Shown piece by piece: positions 9,333-18,675 of a stretch of 64,000 nt of DNA. Position numbers and translations under genes: made by a program. How positions within the stretch are numbered: the first letter of the stretch is position 1; each line of letters begins with the position of its first letter. This DNA is from Limnobacter thiooxidans (lineage in GTDB: Bacteria; Pseudomonadota; Gammaproteobacteria; Burkholderiales; Burkholderiaceae_B): the NCBI RefSeq assembly GCF_036323495.1, contig NZ_AP028947.1, forward strand, positions 868,001-932,000, in the 5' to 3' direction. A model generated the notes under the pieces. The model had not been told where the DNA came from. It did no database searches and saw nothing but the letters and a program-made list of their open reading frames with translations.

Positions 9333-9903
9333 GAAAAATACTTTGAGGCAAATGGGCATGGCTTACCGCCAGCAATTGGCCGGGGATGATTTACGGGCCT
9401 TGGGGCAAGAAATCACCGCGTCATTGTCAACTTTACTCCAAACCTTCGAGCCCTGCACTGTGGGCCTGTTTTACCCTACAAAAGGTGAGCCAGAAATACT
9501 GAACATCCTCGAGAACTCCGGGCTGTCGAGCTTCGCATGGGCTTTGCCTGTGTGTAGTGAGTCCTCGAAAGGTCCCATTCTACGTTTTGCCAGCTTTCAA
9601 CGGGGTGATCAACTGGAGGCAGGGCGTTACAACATTCCGGTGCCCGTTTGCAAAAATTGGGTTCAACCCACCCTTTTGCTGTTACCCTGCCTGGCGTTTC
9701 ATCGTGACGGTGCGCGTTTGGGATATGGCGCGGGTTGGTATGACCGCACTTTGGCTCAACTGGCTACTCAACCCATGGCGGTAGGTGTGGCATATTCCGC
9801 CACCGAATCACCTGACGATTTCGCTGAAAACCACGACCATTTGCTGGATTTCGTGGTGACAGAAAAGTCCGCCATTACTTGTACCGGTAGAAAGTCTCAA
9901 TAG
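9331..9903 (+). CDS. 5-formyltetrahydrofolate cyclo-ligase
   Basis: This enzyme converts 5-formyl-THF to 5,10-methenyl-THF with ATP, returning folate to the one-carbon pool. The protein is 190 residues with the family hallmarks YPTKGEPE and the C-terminal RLGYGAGWYDRTLAQL. From ATG 9331 the N-terminus aligns with the usual LR...RQ.L pattern. An internal ATG at 9352 has the better ribosome-binding site (TTGAGG five bases upstream) and would remove seven residues. It is convergent with metF, overlapping it by 7 bases. Confidence 0.9.
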   Translation: MKNTLRQMGMAYRQQLAGDDLRALGQEITASLSTLLQTFEPCTVGLFYPTKGEPEILNILENSGLSSFAWALPVCSESSKGPILRFASFQRGDQLEAGRYNIPVPVCKNWVQPTLLLLPCLAFHRDGARLGYGAGWYDRTLAQLATQPMAVGVAYSATESPDDFAENHDHLLDFVVTEKSAITCTGRKSQ

Positions 9904-10718
9904 CCAATTCTGTCCAGAATGGCCAAAGTCGGCTGTGCCGTGTTCATTGTGTAGAAGTGAAGGCCTGGTGCACCCTCTTTGATCAGTTGCTCGCACAGGT
10001 TGGAGATGACTTCCAGCCCGAATGAGCGGATTGACTCCCGATCGTCCCCGAAGTGCTGAAGACGATTTCTCATCCAGCGAGGAATCTCTGCACCACAGGC
10101 ATCCGAGAACCGTGCCAGTTGGCTGAAATTGGTAATCGGCATGATGCCTGGAATCAGTGGAATCGAAATGCGGCTTTGTACTTGGTCGCGGAAATACAAA
10201 AATGAATCCGCATTAAAAAAGTACTGGGTTATGGCAGAGTTAGCACCGCAGTTTACCTTGTGCACAAAAGCATCCACGTCGGCTGCTGGGCTCTTGGCCT
10301 GAGGGTGAGTTTCAGGGTAAGCAGCCACTTCAATGAAGAAGTGATCGCCTGTTTCCTTGCGGATGAATTCCACCAATTCGCTGGCATAGCGAAATGACCC
10401 GGTTTCCAGCATGCCCGAAGGCAGGTCGCCGCGAAGTGCAACGATTCGTTTGATGCCGTGTTCTTTGTATTGATTCAGCAACGCGAGAACATTGTCTTTT
10501 GAAGAGCCAACGCAAGACAGGTGCGGGGCTGCTTCTTCACCTGCGGATTTGATTTCCAGTACTGTCGAAAGTGTACCGTCCTGCGTAGTGCCGCCTGCAC
10601 CAAAAGTCACTGAGAAAAACTCGGGTTGTCGTTCGGACAGCAGCTCACGCGTGGCGCGCAATTTTTGGGCACCTTCCTCGGTTTTTGCTGGGAAAAATTC
10701 AAAGCTGATATTCATCAT
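9897..10718 (-). CDS. metF: 5,10-methylenetetrahydrofolate reductase
   Basis: MetF reduces methylene-THF to methyl-THF, the methyl donor for methionine synthesis. The 273-residue TIM-barrel flavoprotein starts MNISFEFFPAKTEEG and has TFGAGGTTQDGT, NCGANSAITQYFFN and IPLIPGIMPITN. Two adjacent ATGs (10718 and 10715) are possible starts. It is the last gene of ahcY-tlyA-metF, so its transcription should also depend on the SAH riboswitch upstream of ahcY, which links methyl-group supply to clearance of SAH. Confidence 0.95.
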   Translation of the reverse strand: MMNISFEFFPAKTEEGAQKLRATRELLSERQPEFFSVTFGAGGTTQDGTLSTVLEIKSAGEEAAPHLSCVGSSKDNVLALLNQYKEHGIKRIVALRGDLPSGMLETGSFRYASELVEFIRKETGDHFFIEVAAYPETHPQAKSPAADVDAFVHKVNCGANSAITQYFFNADSFLYFRDQVQSRISIPLIPGIMPITNFSQLARFSDACGAEIPRWMRNRLQHFGDDRESIRSFGLEVISNLCEQLIKEGAPGLHFYTMNTAQPTLAILDRIGY

Positions 10719-10737
10719 GGTTTGTCAGTTCGCGGAT

Positions 10738-11535
10738 TTATTGTTTCGCAGCAGTGTCTTTTTTTACTGCATGCACAAAATATTCTTGATTGCCATCACC
10801 GCCTTTCAAGGCACAGGGAAAGAAGTCAATCACCTGCAAGTTCAAATTGGCGCACGTGTTTCTTATATCGTCTTCTAGTGTACCGATCAGGCTTTCCAGG
10901 TTCTTCACCAATCCGTTCTTGCCAATGTGCTCCGGGCCTAGCTCAAACTGCGGTTTAACCAAGAAAAGCACCTCGCACGTGTCGGGCAGTAATTCAGTCA
11001 CATTCGGCAACACCTTGCGCAGGGAAATGAAAGACAAATCCGCCACTGCCAATTCGAATGGCAGGAAATACGGTTCTCTCGACTGAATCTCAGCCTGCAA
11101 TTCGCCAGCGTTCACCTTGTACAGATTGATGCCTTCCAAGGCTAAAACCTGCTTGTTTTCTTTCAAGTTTGGGTGCAGTTGGTCTTTGCCCACATCCACA
11201 CCAACCACACTTCGCGCAGCGTGCTGGAGCAAGCAATCGGTAAAACCGCCAGTGGACTGACCAAGGTCAATACACTTTTTATTTTCTACTTCAATATGGG
11301 TATGTTCCAGAGCATGGTGTAGTTTGAGTCCACCTCGGGAAACGAAATTGGGGCCATCGCAGGGAATCAATTCCAGCGTCATGAAGGGCTCAATCCGCTG
11401 CGATGCTTTTTTAACAACAACAGGCAGGGTATTCACACCGTTGCGAAGCAGTACCTTGCCTTGTTCGATCAAAGTTTGTGCCTGTGCCCTTGATGGGCAC
11501 AGGCCTTTGTCAACCAGGGCCAGGTCTGCGCGCAA
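10738..11535 (-). CDS. tlyA: TlyA family rRNA (cytidine-2'-O)-methyltransferase
   Basis: 265 residues: an N-terminal S4 RNA-binding domain (about 1-62, MRADLALVDKGLCPSRAQAQ) followed by an FtsJ/RrmJ-type SAM methyltransferase domain with CIDLGQSTGGFTDCLL. TlyA enzymes 2'-O-methylate cytidines in 16S and/or 23S rRNA, and some homologues are called haemolysins on older evidence. The gene sits between ahcY and metF with gaps of about 20 bases on each side, a common arrangement in betaproteobacteria. The exact target here cannot be read from sequence. Confidence 0.9.
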   Translation of the reverse strand: MRADLALVDKGLCPSRAQAQTLIEQGKVLLRNGVNTLPVVVKKASQRIEPFMTLELIPCDGPNFVSRGGLKLHHALEHTHIEVENKKCIDLGQSTGGFTDCLLQHAARSVVGVDVGKDQLHPNLKENKQVLALEGINLYKVNAGELQAEIQSREPYFLPFELAVADLSFISLRKVLPNVTELLPDTCEVLFLVKPQFELGPEHIGKNGLVKNLESLIGTLEDDIRNTCANLNLQVIDFFPCALKGGDGNQEYFVHAVKKDTAAKQ

Positions 11536-11553
11536 GGTGCTAATCTGTCCTGA

Positions 11554-12981
11554 TTAATAGCGGTAATGGTCAGGCTTGTAAGGGCCGACTTGTTTCACAC
11601 CAATGTAGCTGGCTTGATCGGGGCTCAGTTCGGTCAACTGGGCACCAATTTTTTCCAGATGCAAGCGTGCCACTTTTTCGTCCAGGTGCTTGGGCAATAC
11701 ATACACGCCCACTGGATAGTTCTCGATGTGCTGCCACAATTCAATCTGTGCAATTGTCTGGTTTGCAAAGCTTGAAGACATCACGAAAGAGGGGTGGCCT
11801 GTGCCACAACCCAAGTTCACCAGGCGGCCTTCAGCCAACATGATGATGCGCTTGCCATCCGGGAAAATGATGTGGTCAACTTGCGGCTTGATATTTTCCC
11901 ACTGGTACTTCTTCACGCTGGCAATGTCGATTTCGTTGTCGAAGTGACCAATGTTACAAACAATCGACTGGTCCTTCATCTTGACCATGTGATCGTGGGT
12001 AATGATGTCCTTGTTGCCAGTGGCGGTTACGAAAATATCTGCCTTGTCGGCAGCGTAATCCATGGTCACAACACGATAGCCTTCCATTGCAGCCTGCAAT
12101 GCGCAAATCGGGTCAATTTCAGTAACCCAAACCTGAGCAGACAATGCACGCAAAGCCTGTGCAGAACCTTTGCCCACGTCACCGTAACCTGCAACAACAG
12201 CCACTTTGCCTGCAATCATCACATCGGTTGCGCGCTTGATACCGTCCACCAGTGATTCACGGCAACCATACAGGTTGTCGAACTTCGACTTGGTTACAGA
12301 ATCATTCACGTTGATGGCTGGGAAGGCCAGCTCGCCTTTCTTGTGCATTTCGTACAGACGGTGCACACCAGTTGTTGTTTCTTCCGTTACACCCTTGATT
12401 TCTTTCAGGCGCTTGGAATACCAGGTTGGGTCTGTCTTCAATGTCTTTTTAATGGACTCAAACAGGCAAATTTCTTCTTCACTGCCGGGGTTGTTCAACA
12501 CGCTGAGGTCTTTCTCAGCCTTGGTGCCCAGGTGCAGCAACATGGTGGCATCGCCGCCATCGTCCAGAATCATGTTGGAATAGCCACCGTCTGCCCATTC
12601 GAAAATGCGGTGTGTGAAATTCCAGTAGTCAGTCAGTGATTCGCCCTTGAACGCAAACACAGGAATGCCTGCTGCTGCAATCGCGGCGGCTGCATGGTCT
12701 TGTGTAGAGTAAATGTTGCAAGAGGCCCAACGCACTTCTGCGCCCAGTGCTGCCAATGTTTCAATCAGCACGGCTGTTTGAATGGTCATGTGCAGTGAAC
12801 CGGTAATGCGGGCGCCTTTCAAAGGCTGGGATGCAGCAAATTCCTTGCGAATGGCCATCAAGCCAGGCATTTCGGTTTCTGCAATCGCGATTTCTTTGCG
12901 GCCAAAATCGGCCTGAGACAAGTCGGCTACGAAAAAATCGTTGTCGCCGTTGGCGGTGATAGGTTTTGCAATGGCGTTCAT
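11554..12981 (-). CDS. ahcY: Adenosylhomocysteinase
   Basis: AhcY hydrolyses S-adenosylhomocysteine to adenosine and homocysteine using bound NAD, relieving product inhibition of methyltransferases. The start at 12981 (MNAIAKP) is set by AAAGGAGGGCGTG just upstream and by the riboswitch that occupies the longer reading frame. The 475-residue product has the substrate block [16 protein letters not shown] and the NAD-binding [10 protein letters not shown], and ends in the expected KPDHYRY. It leads ahcY-tlyA-metF. Confidence 0.97.
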   Translation of the reverse strand: MNAIAKPITANGDNDFFVADLSQADFGRKEIAIAETEMPGLMAIRKEFAASQPLKGARITGSLHMTIQTAVLIETLAALGAEVRWASCNIYSTQDHAAAAIAAAGIPVFAFKGESLTDYWNFTHRIFEWADGGYSNMILDDGGDATMLLHLGTKAEKDLSVLNNPGSEEEICLFESIKKTLKTDPTWYSKRLKEIKGVTEETTTGVHRLYEMHKKGELAFPAINVNDSVTKSKFDNLYGCRESLVDGIKRATDVMIAGKVAVVAGYGDVGKGSAQALRALSAQVWVTEIDPICALQAAMEGYRVVTMDYAADKADIFVTATGNKDIITHDHMVKMKDQSIVCNIGHFDNEIDIASVKKYQWENIKPQVDHIIFPDGKRIIMLAEGRLVNLGCGTGHPSFVMSSSFANQTIAQIELWQHIENYPVGVYVLPKHLDEKVARLHLEKIGAQLTELSPDQASYIGVKQVGPYKPDHYRY

Positions 12982-13018
12982 CACGCCCTCCTTTGTAAAG
13001 TTCAAAAAGAAAGAAGCG

Positions 13019-13093
13019 TGAGCGCCGTTGTTTATTTCTTGTTCGAGCCTAGCACCCCAAAATACATGGGTGTGTCGCAACGCTCCTCGAACT
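13019..13093 (-). promoter_or_regulatory. S-adenosylhomocysteine (SAH) riboswitch
   Basis: The minus-strand leader of ahcY contains, in order, CGAGGAGCGTTGCGAC, a variable hairpin, GCTAGGCTCG and, after an AT-rich linker, AACGGCGCTCA. This matches the known SAH aptamer: CGAG pairs with CTCG to form P1/P2, and GAGCG pairs with CGCTC as the pseudoknot. The riboswitch ends about 37 bases before the ahcY start. In this class SAH binding switches expression on, most likely by exposing the ribosome-binding site (AAAGGAGG). Confidence 0.93.
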
Positions 13094-13099
13094 GGCTTG

Positions 13100-13129
13100 A
13101 TTGTAGCAGGGTTCGATCAGGAAGGCCAA
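13100..13129 (-). promoter_or_regulatory. Sigma-70 promoter of ahcY-tlyA-metF
   Basis: On the minus strand TTGGCC (complement of 13124-13129) and TACAAT (complement of 13100-13105) are separated by 18 bases. The predicted transcript start near 13093 falls exactly at the 5' edge of the SAH riboswitch, which supports the call. Confidence 0.75.
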
Positions 13130-13171
13130 GTTCATTTCAACCCAGCCCCCTGAAATCAAATCTGCGTTACT

Positions 13172-14338
13172 TTAAATACCTGCAGCCGCTTTTAGCGTAT
13201 CGGCCTTGTCGGTGCGTTCCCATGTGAATTCTGGCTCTTCGCGGCCAAAGTGGCCATACGCTGCTGTTTTCGCATAAATCGGGCGCAGCAGATCCAGCAT
13301 CTGAACAATGCCCTTGGGACGTAGGTCAAAGTGTGCGCTGACCAACTCGGTAATTGCCGCATCGTCAATCTTGCCGGTACCAAAGGTGTTGACCATGATC
13401 GAAGTGGGGCGCGCCACACCAATGGCATAGCTGACCTGCACCAGACATTTCTCGGCCAAGCCTGCTGCCACGATGTTTTTCGCCACATAACGGCCTGCGT
13501 AGGCGGCAGAGCGGTCTACCTTGGACGGGTCTTTGCCGGAAAACGCACCGCCACCATGAGGGGCTGCGCCGCCGTAGGTGTCAACAATGATCTTGCGGCC
13601 AGTTAAGCCGCAATCGCCCTGTGGGCCACCAATTACAAATCGGCCTGTGGGGTTGACCAGGAAGTTGATGTCGCCCTTGATCAGCTCTTTCGGCAACACG
13701 GGTTTGATCACTTCCTCGATCACGGCTTCACGCAGGGTGGCCAATTCGATGTCAGGTGAATGCTGGGTCGATAGCACCACTGTATCGATGCAGTAGGGCT
13801 TGCCGTCTACATACTTGATGGTCACTTGTGATTTGGCATCCGGGCGCAGCCAGGGCAAACGGCCATCCTTGCGCAGCAGGCTTTGACGCTGTACCAGCTG
13901 GTGGGAGAGGCTAATGGCCAAAGGCATCAATTCACGGGTTTCATTTACCGCATATCCAAACATCAAGCCTTGGTCGCCGGCACCCTGGTTCAGGTCGTTG
14001 TCATGGGCTTTGTCCACACCTTGGGCGATGTCCGGGCTTTGGCGGTCGTAGCAAACCATGACGGCACAGCTTTTGTAATCAATGCCGAAGTCACCGTTGT
14101 CGTAGCCGATTTTCTTCAGGGTTTCACGGGCCACATCAATGTAATTGACCTGGGCGGTGGTCGTGATTTCACCGGCCATCACCACCAAGCCAGTGTTGGT
14201 CAGTGTTTCGGCAGCCACACGGGCTTTGGGGTCTTGTTCGAGAATTGCATCTAAAACGGCATCTGAAATTTGGTCGGCGACTTTGTCGGGGTGGCCTTCA
14301 GAAACGGATTCAGATGTGAAGAAAAAGTCGTTTGACAT
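13172..14338 (-). CDS. metK: S-adenosylmethionine synthetase
   Basis: MetK makes SAM from methionine and ATP. The start at 14338 ([20 protein letters not shown]) follows a GGAG ribosome-binding site, and the longer frame upstream is not conserved. At 388 residues it is of normal length. Motifs are [12 protein letters not shown] with the substrate His, the magnesium/potassium-binding GEITTTAQ and the P-loop-like [16 protein letters not shown]. It lies upstream of the ahcY operon on the same strand but behind that operon's own promoter, so SAM synthesis and SAH removal are neighbours yet separately controlled. No known SAM riboswitch was recognised in the 14339-14516 leader. Confidence 0.97.
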   Translation of the reverse strand: MSNDFFFTSESVSEGHPDKVADQISDAVLDAILEQDPKARVAAETLTNTGLVVMAGEITTTAQVNYIDVARETLKKIGYDNGDFGIDYKSCAVMVCYDRQSPDIAQGVDKAHDNDLNQGAGDQGLMFGYAVNETRELMPLAISLSHQLVQRQSLLRKDGRLPWLRPDAKSQVTIKYVDGKPYCIDTVVLSTQHSPDIELATLREAVIEEVIKPVLPKELIKGDINFLVNPTGRFVIGGPQGDCGLTGRKIIVDTYGGAAPHGGGAFSGKDPSKVDRSAAYAGRYVAKNIVAAGLAEKCLVQVSYAIGVARPTSIMVNTFGTGKIDDAAITELVSAHFDLRPKGIVQMLDLLRPIYAKTAAYGHFGREEPEFTWERTDKADTLKAAAGI

Positions 14339-14503
14339 AAAAAAATCTCCAAAAAACAAAGGGTTGGTGCTGCCGCCTTGTTCGTTTGAAGCCGGGCGAC
14401 GCTTTAGCGGAATTTTTTTCAGTTCGCCCCGCAAGTTGTCATTTAACTCAGCGAACTCGTGAAATATACAACATTTGTGTGTCAAGGAAAAGCGTGTACT
14501 GGT

Positions 14504-14509
14504 TACAAT
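14504..14509 (+). promoter_or_regulatory. Candidate -10 box placed for a leaderless lpxL-type mRNA
   Basis: TACAAT ends eight bases before the ATG at 14517, which has no Shine-Dalgarno sequence. Transcription would then begin at or next to the start codon. No strong -35 hexamer was found at the right distance. Confidence 0.35.
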
Positions 14510-14516
14510 CTGCACC

Positions 14517-15377
14517 ATGATCAAGTTTCTGTTCAAACTCTTCTCCACGTTTCCGCTCCCTGTGCTGCACGTTCTAGGCGCATGGCTGGGGTGGACGGTC
14601 TACGGCCTGTCCGCAAGCTATCGACGTAAAATTGACGTGCACTCGAAAATCGCATGTCCGAACGATGAAAAACTGCGTCTTCGAGCTGTTTATGGTTCAG
14701 TGAAGCATGCCGGAATGGCCCTGCTTGAGTTGCCTTTTTTGTGGGGATTGTCCACTCAAAAAGGCGCAGCAGCCTGCACCGAAATTTCCGGTTGGGATGT
14801 GATGGAACGTGCGCATGCCAAAGGGAAGGGCGTGATTTTCCTGACCCCCCATATGGGAAGTTTTGAGTCGGCCGCCCAAATTTTCTCCACGCGCGCGCCC
14901 ATCACGGTGTTGTACCGGCCTAATCGCAATCGGGAATTGCAGGAAATTATTGAAGGCAGCCGCGCACGTGACAACGTGGCCTTGGCCCCCACCAACATGT
15001 CGGGCGTCAAAATATTGTTGAAAGCGCTCAAGAGGGGGGAAGCTGTGGGCATGTTGCCAGACCAGGTACCTGCCTGGGGCGAGGGCGTTTGGGCCCACAT
15101 GTTTGGCCAACCCGCCTACACCATGACTTTGCCCGGCCGCCTGCACCAAGCCACCGGTGCTGCAATTGTGCTGGCTGTAGGTTTCAGGAAACCCAATGGC
15201 AAAGGGTTTTGCCTTGAATTGCATGAAGGCCCGGAATCGCTTAGCCCAGACCCGGTTCAGGCAGCCACACAAGTCAATGCTGAAATGGAAAAACTGATTT
15301 TGATGCGTCCCGAGCAATATTATTGGGGGTATGAACGCTACAAGGCGCCCAAAGGCCTGCAGGAAGGACAACAATGA
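14517..15377 (+). CDS. LpxL/HtrB family lipid A acyltransferase (first copy)
   Basis: 286 residues from the ATG at 14517 ([21 protein letters not shown]), starting with a membrane anchor helix. The family site HX4(D/E) appears as TPHMGSFE, and the second family motif as [15 protein letters not shown]. Such enzymes add a secondary acyl chain to Kdo2-lipid IVA at the inner membrane. The stop codon overlaps the start of a second family member by four bases (ATGA), indicating translational coupling. Which copy is the lauroyl (LpxL) and which the later-acting enzyme cannot be told by eye. Confidence 0.88.
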   Translation: MIKFLFKLFSTFPLPVLHVLGAWLGWTVYGLSASYRRKIDVHSKIACPNDEKLRLRAVYGSVKHAGMALLELPFLWGLSTQKGAAACTEISGWDVMERAHAKGKGVIFLTPHMGSFESAAQIFSTRAPITVLYRPNRNRELQEIIEGSRARDNVALAPTNMSGVKILLKALKRGEAVGMLPDQVPAWGEGVWAHMFGQPAYTMTLPGRLHQATGAAIVLAVGFRKPNGKGFCLELHEGPESLSPDPVQAATQVNAEMEKLILMRPEQYYWGYERYKAPKGLQEGQQ

Positions 15378-16249
15378 CTCATATTCTGATTGGTGTCTGG
15401 TTCGCTTTGGGGCGACTCCCCTTTGGCCTCTACCGCGTCGCTTCAACTGCATTGTCCGCTTTGCTCGCGCTGGTGTTGTTTGTGTTTGCCCGCGAGCGGC
15501 GTATGGTTGCGCTGACCAACCTCTCCCTTTGCTTTCCCGAAACGTCCGTCACCCAGCGATTACTCTGGACCGTTAAACACATCTATTTTTACTTGCGAAC
15601 CTTCCTTGATCGAGCCTGGTTGTGGTCTGGCAACGCGGCAACGGTGCGTGATCGCGTGTGTATTGAAAATCTGGATGCGCTCGTTGCGCTGAAAGGCGGT
15701 CCCCCCACGATTTTTCTCGCACCCCATTTTTTAGGACTGGACGCAGCCTGGAGCCGGTTGTGTCTCGAGGTGGACATGGTCACCATGTACTCAAACCAGA
15801 AAAATCCGGTTCTTAATGACCTGATTCTTCAAGGGCGCTCAAAGTTCGGTGATCAATTGTTGCTGTCACGTCAGCAAGGCGTTCGCCCTTTGCTTACAGC
15901 GATGAAGAAAGGACGTCCGCTTTACTATCTGCCGGACATGGATTTTGGCGAGCGTGATTCTGTCTTCGTTACCTTCTTTGGTGTTCAGGCTGCTACCGTC
16001 ACAGCAGTGGCCCGTTTGTCCAAAATGCTTCAAGCGCAGGTGGTTCCCGTGACCACTGTTTACCGCAACGGTCGCTATCACATTCGAATTCACCAAGCCT
16101 TGCCTGACTTCCCAATGGATGACGATGTGCAGTCAACCCAAGCCATGAATCACCACATTGAGACTTGGGTGAAAGACAACATTCCACAGTACTTGTGGCT
16201 ACACAAGCGTTTCAAAACCCGTCCTGCAGGCGAGTCCAGAATATACTGA
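15374..16249 (+). CDS. LpxL/HtrB family lysophospholipid acyltransferase (second copy)
   Basis: 291 residues with an N-terminal hydrophobic segment, the catalytic HX4D motif in LAPHFLGLDAAW, and YYLPDMDFGERDSVFVTFFG. It is a paralogue of the preceding gene, which carries HX4E instead. The two are translationally coupled and lie directly before dapF. Together they should place two secondary acyl chains on lipid A in sequence, as paired copies do in related bacteria. Confidence 0.88.
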   Translation: MTHILIGVWFALGRLPFGLYRVASTALSALLALVLFVFARERRMVALTNLSLCFPETSVTQRLLWTVKHIYFYLRTFLDRAWLWSGNAATVRDRVCIENLDALVALKGGPPTIFLAPHFLGLDAAWSRLCLEVDMVTMYSNQKNPVLNDLILQGRSKFGDQLLLSRQQGVRPLLTAMKKGRPLYYLPDMDFGERDSVFVTFFGVQAATVTAVARLSKMLQAQVVPVTTVYRNGRYHIRIHQALPDFPMDDDVQSTQAMNHHIETWVKDNIPQYLWLHKRFKTRPAGESRIY

Positions 16250-16288
16250 GCGGGTATTAATGCGGCGAGCCCGCCTGATTGGCCAGTC

Positions 16289-17164
16289 ATGACAACACCC
16301 AACATACTCAGATTCACCAAAATGCACGGCGCAGGCAATGATTTCATTGTGCTGAACAACTGTGCCGATCAACTCCAGTTAAATCCTGCGCTCATCAAGC
16401 GGTTGGCTGATCGCCATTTTGGTATCGGAGCTGATCAGGTTCTCGTGGTTGAATCGTCCACCCAAGCGGACTTCAAGTACCGCATATTTAATGCAGATGG
16501 TCAGGAAGTTCAGCAGTGTGGGAATGGTGCCCGCTGTTTTGCCCAGTATGTATTCGACAAAGGGCTTACTCAAAAAAACCAGATCACGGTTGAAACATTG
16601 GCCGGGATCATTCAGCCTGAGCTAATCAGACACAATTGGGTCAAAGTCAACATGGGCCCGGCCGAGTTTGAGCCAGCCAAAGTACCATTTGTGTCAGAGG
16701 GCTTGCTCAGCAGATCGATAGGCGGACTGACCCAATACAAGTTGCCTGTGGATGCCGGTGCCGATGTTAATGAGCTTTGGGTGGGTGTTGCCTCCATGGG
16801 TAATCCTCATGTCGTCCTGTTGCTTGAACAGCCAGCCTCTGACGAGCTGGTGCAGCGTCTTGGAGCTGTACTTGAATCTCATCCCCGTTTTCCTGAAAGA
16901 GTGAACGTGGGTTTTTTGAATGTGCTTGACCGCGCCCGCGCCCATTTGCGCGTCTATGAGCGTGGAGTCGGTGAAACTTTGGCCTGCGGAACTGGTGCGT
17001 GCGCTGCGGCGGTGGTTGGCATGAAAATGGGCCTGCTCGCGGAACGTGTGGATGTGGTTAAAACGGGCGGTACATTGACAATTGAGTGGAGCGGCCAAAG
17101 CGACAGTGATGTGTTGATGACCGGGCCGGCACAAACCGTTTTTGAAGGGGAGTTTTACTTATGA
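16289..17164 (+). CDS. dapF: Diaminopimelate epimerase
   Basis: DapF converts LL- to meso-diaminopimelate, the cross-linking residue of peptidoglycan and precursor of lysine. The 291-residue protein shows both catalytic cysteines, in QQCGNGARCFAQYV and ETLACGTGACAAAV, and begins with the typical FTKMHGAGNDFIV. Its stop overlaps the DUF484 start by four bases. The dapF-DUF484-xerC order is widely conserved in proteobacteria. Confidence 0.97.
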   Translation: MTTPNILRFTKMHGAGNDFIVLNNCADQLQLNPALIKRLADRHFGIGADQVLVVESSTQADFKYRIFNADGQEVQQCGNGARCFAQYVFDKGLTQKNQITVETLAGIIQPELIRHNWVKVNMGPAEFEPAKVPFVSEGLLSRSIGGLTQYKLPVDAGADVNELWVGVASMGNPHVVLLLEQPASDELVQRLGAVLESHPRFPERVNVGFLNVLDRARAHLRVYERGVGETLACGTGACAAAVVGMKMGLLAERVDVVKTGGTLTIEWSGQSDSDVLMTGPAQTVFEGEFYL

Positions 17165-17808
17165 CTGAAGAAGCCGTTCAGGTCGCTGATTTTTTAAAGG
17201 CACATCCTGATTTCCTGATCAAAAATCCAGGCATTCTGGCTTTCGTCAAATTGCCTGAGCAGAGCACCGGCAATGTGGCTTCGCTTCATGAGCGTCAAGT
17301 TCAAACCATGCGTGAAAAAGTCAAATCGCTTGAACAGCGCGTTGTCGAAATGACGCATGCCGCTGTCGAAAACCAGGCAATTATCGACAATCTCCAGTCC
17401 CTGACGCGGGCGTTGCTCACCGTCAAAAATGCGGCCGACCTTCCCGAAGTGCTGGTGGAGAAAATTCGGCGTCAGTTCATGGTGCCGATGGTGTGTCTGA
17501 AATTGTGGGGGCAGGGTGACGAAACCGATAACACCGACAAGCTTGTTCTGGATGAGATGAAAGGTCTTTATTGTGGTTTTGCCGAAAATGCTCCAACCTT
17601 GAAGGTATTTGAAGCAGAAGAAATCGCTCCCCGTTCCGTGGTGGTCATTCCACTGCGCGTGGGCGTAAGTCCGCAGACCTTTGGTTGTTTGGGGTTTGGT
17701 TCTCCCGACAAAGATCGGTTCTCGCCAACACTTGAAACTGATTTTCTCCATACCCTGGCTGAAACTGCATGCGCAGCCCTGAGCAGAATTCAAGCAATAC
17801 AGCCTTGA
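17161..17808 (+). CDS. DUF484 family protein
   Basis: 215 residues. The N-terminus VADFLKAHPDFLIKNPGIL is the family signature. A helical, probably coiled-coil stretch (about 45-85) follows, then a GAF-like domain. DUF484 proteins are cytoplasmic, of unknown function, and nearly always lie between dapF and xerC. Here the gene overlaps both. No enzyme motif was seen. Confidence 0.9.
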   Translation: MTEEAVQVADFLKAHPDFLIKNPGILAFVKLPEQSTGNVASLHERQVQTMREKVKSLEQRVVEMTHAAVENQAIIDNLQSLTRALLTVKNAADLPEVLVEKIRRQFMVPMVCLKLWGQGDETDNTDKLVLDEMKGLYCGFAENAPTLKVFEAEEIAPRSVVVIPLRVGVSPQTFGCLGFGSPDKDRFSPTLETDFLHTLAETACAALSRIQAIQP

Positions 17809-18665
17809 TCGAACGCTACCTCCAGTATTTGCGTCTGGAGCGGCGTTACAGCGAGAACTCTGTTTCTGCCGTGAAGCGGGATCTCGCACTTGTTTCGCAA
17901 GCTGTTGATGTTGTGACTTCACAAGATTTGAAGCTGTTGCTGGCCAAGCGCCATGCCAGTGGGTCGGCCCCGGCCTCACTGGCACGTGCCGCTTCCAGTT
18001 GGCGCGGATTTTTTTCTTTTCTGCTGAAAGAGCAGCTCATTCAAGTCAACCCGGCACTTGGATTGAAAACGCCCAAACTCGCAAGGTCTTTGCCCAAGGC
18101 CGTCGGTGTCGATCAACTGCTCGCATTGCTGCAAGGGGATTTGCCCCTTGAGTTTCGATTTGCACAGGCTCATGTGTTGGTTGAGTTGCTGTATTGCACG
18201 GGTCTGAGAATCAGCGAGGCCCTGTCTCTGGATGAAAAAATATTGAGCGGAACTTCAGAACTCCGGGTCGTAGGCAAAGGGAATAAGGCAAGAATTGTCC
18301 CCATCATTGACAATCTTTCGCAGCGTTTGGCACAGTTCGCTGCAATTAGGCAAATTCATCTGGCGAGCAAATCAATTGGTGGTACACCCTCCTTGTTTGT
18401 CTCCGGCAAGGGAGTCAATTTGTCAGTTCGTCAAGCACAGAAAGACGTGGCCGACTATGCAAAACTCAAGGGGCTAGATCAGCATCTGCACCCGCACATG
18501 CTGCGCCATTCCTTCGGAAGCCACCTGTTACAGGGTACGCAAAACCTTCGGGCTGTGCAGGAATTGCTGGGCCATGCATCCATCGCTTCCACCCAGGTTT
18601 ACACCGCGCTCGACTTTGATCACCTTTCCAGCGTTTATGACAAAACATTTCCCCGAGCACGCTGA
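17769..18665 (+). CDS. xerC: Tyrosine recombinase XerC
   Basis: XerC, with XerD, resolves chromosome dimers at dif during division. The 298-residue protein has a SAM-like N-terminal domain and all catalytic residues: Arg in TGLRISEAL, Lys in GKGNKARIVPI, HxxR in HMLRHSFG, His in LGHASI and the nucleophile Tyr in TQVYTALD. The start at 17769 overlaps the DUF484 gene by 40 bases; a TTG at 17805 is an alternative. Context (dapF, DUF484) favours XerC over XerD. Confidence 0.92.
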   Translation: MRSPEQNSSNTALIERYLQYLRLERRYSENSVSAVKRDLALVSQAVDVVTSQDLKLLLAKRHASGSAPASLARAASSWRGFFSFLLKEQLIQVNPALGLKTPKLARSLPKAVGVDQLLALLQGDLPLEFRFAQAHVLVELLYCTGLRISEALSLDEKILSGTSELRVVGKGNKARIVPIIDNLSQRLAQFAAIRQIHLASKSIGGTPSLFVSGKGVNLSVRQAQKDVADYAKLKGLDQHLHPHMLRHSFGSHLLQGTQNLRAVQELLGHASIASTQVYTALDFDHLSSVYDKTFPRAR

Positions 18666-18675
18666 ATTGAAGAGA

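Noticed and set aside
12982-13080. 33-residue N-terminal extension of ahcY
   Set aside because: The extension is the riboswitch, and a strong ribosome-binding site precedes the internal ATG at 12981.
14339-14516. Possible SAM riboswitch before metK
   Set aside because: The leader was read for SAM-I, SAM-II and SAH-type cores and none was recognised; only an RBS and partial promoter-like hexamers are visible.
17769-18665. Integrase of a mobile element
   Set aside because: Length, catalytic residues and the dapF-DUF484 context identify it as the housekeeping recombinase XerC.
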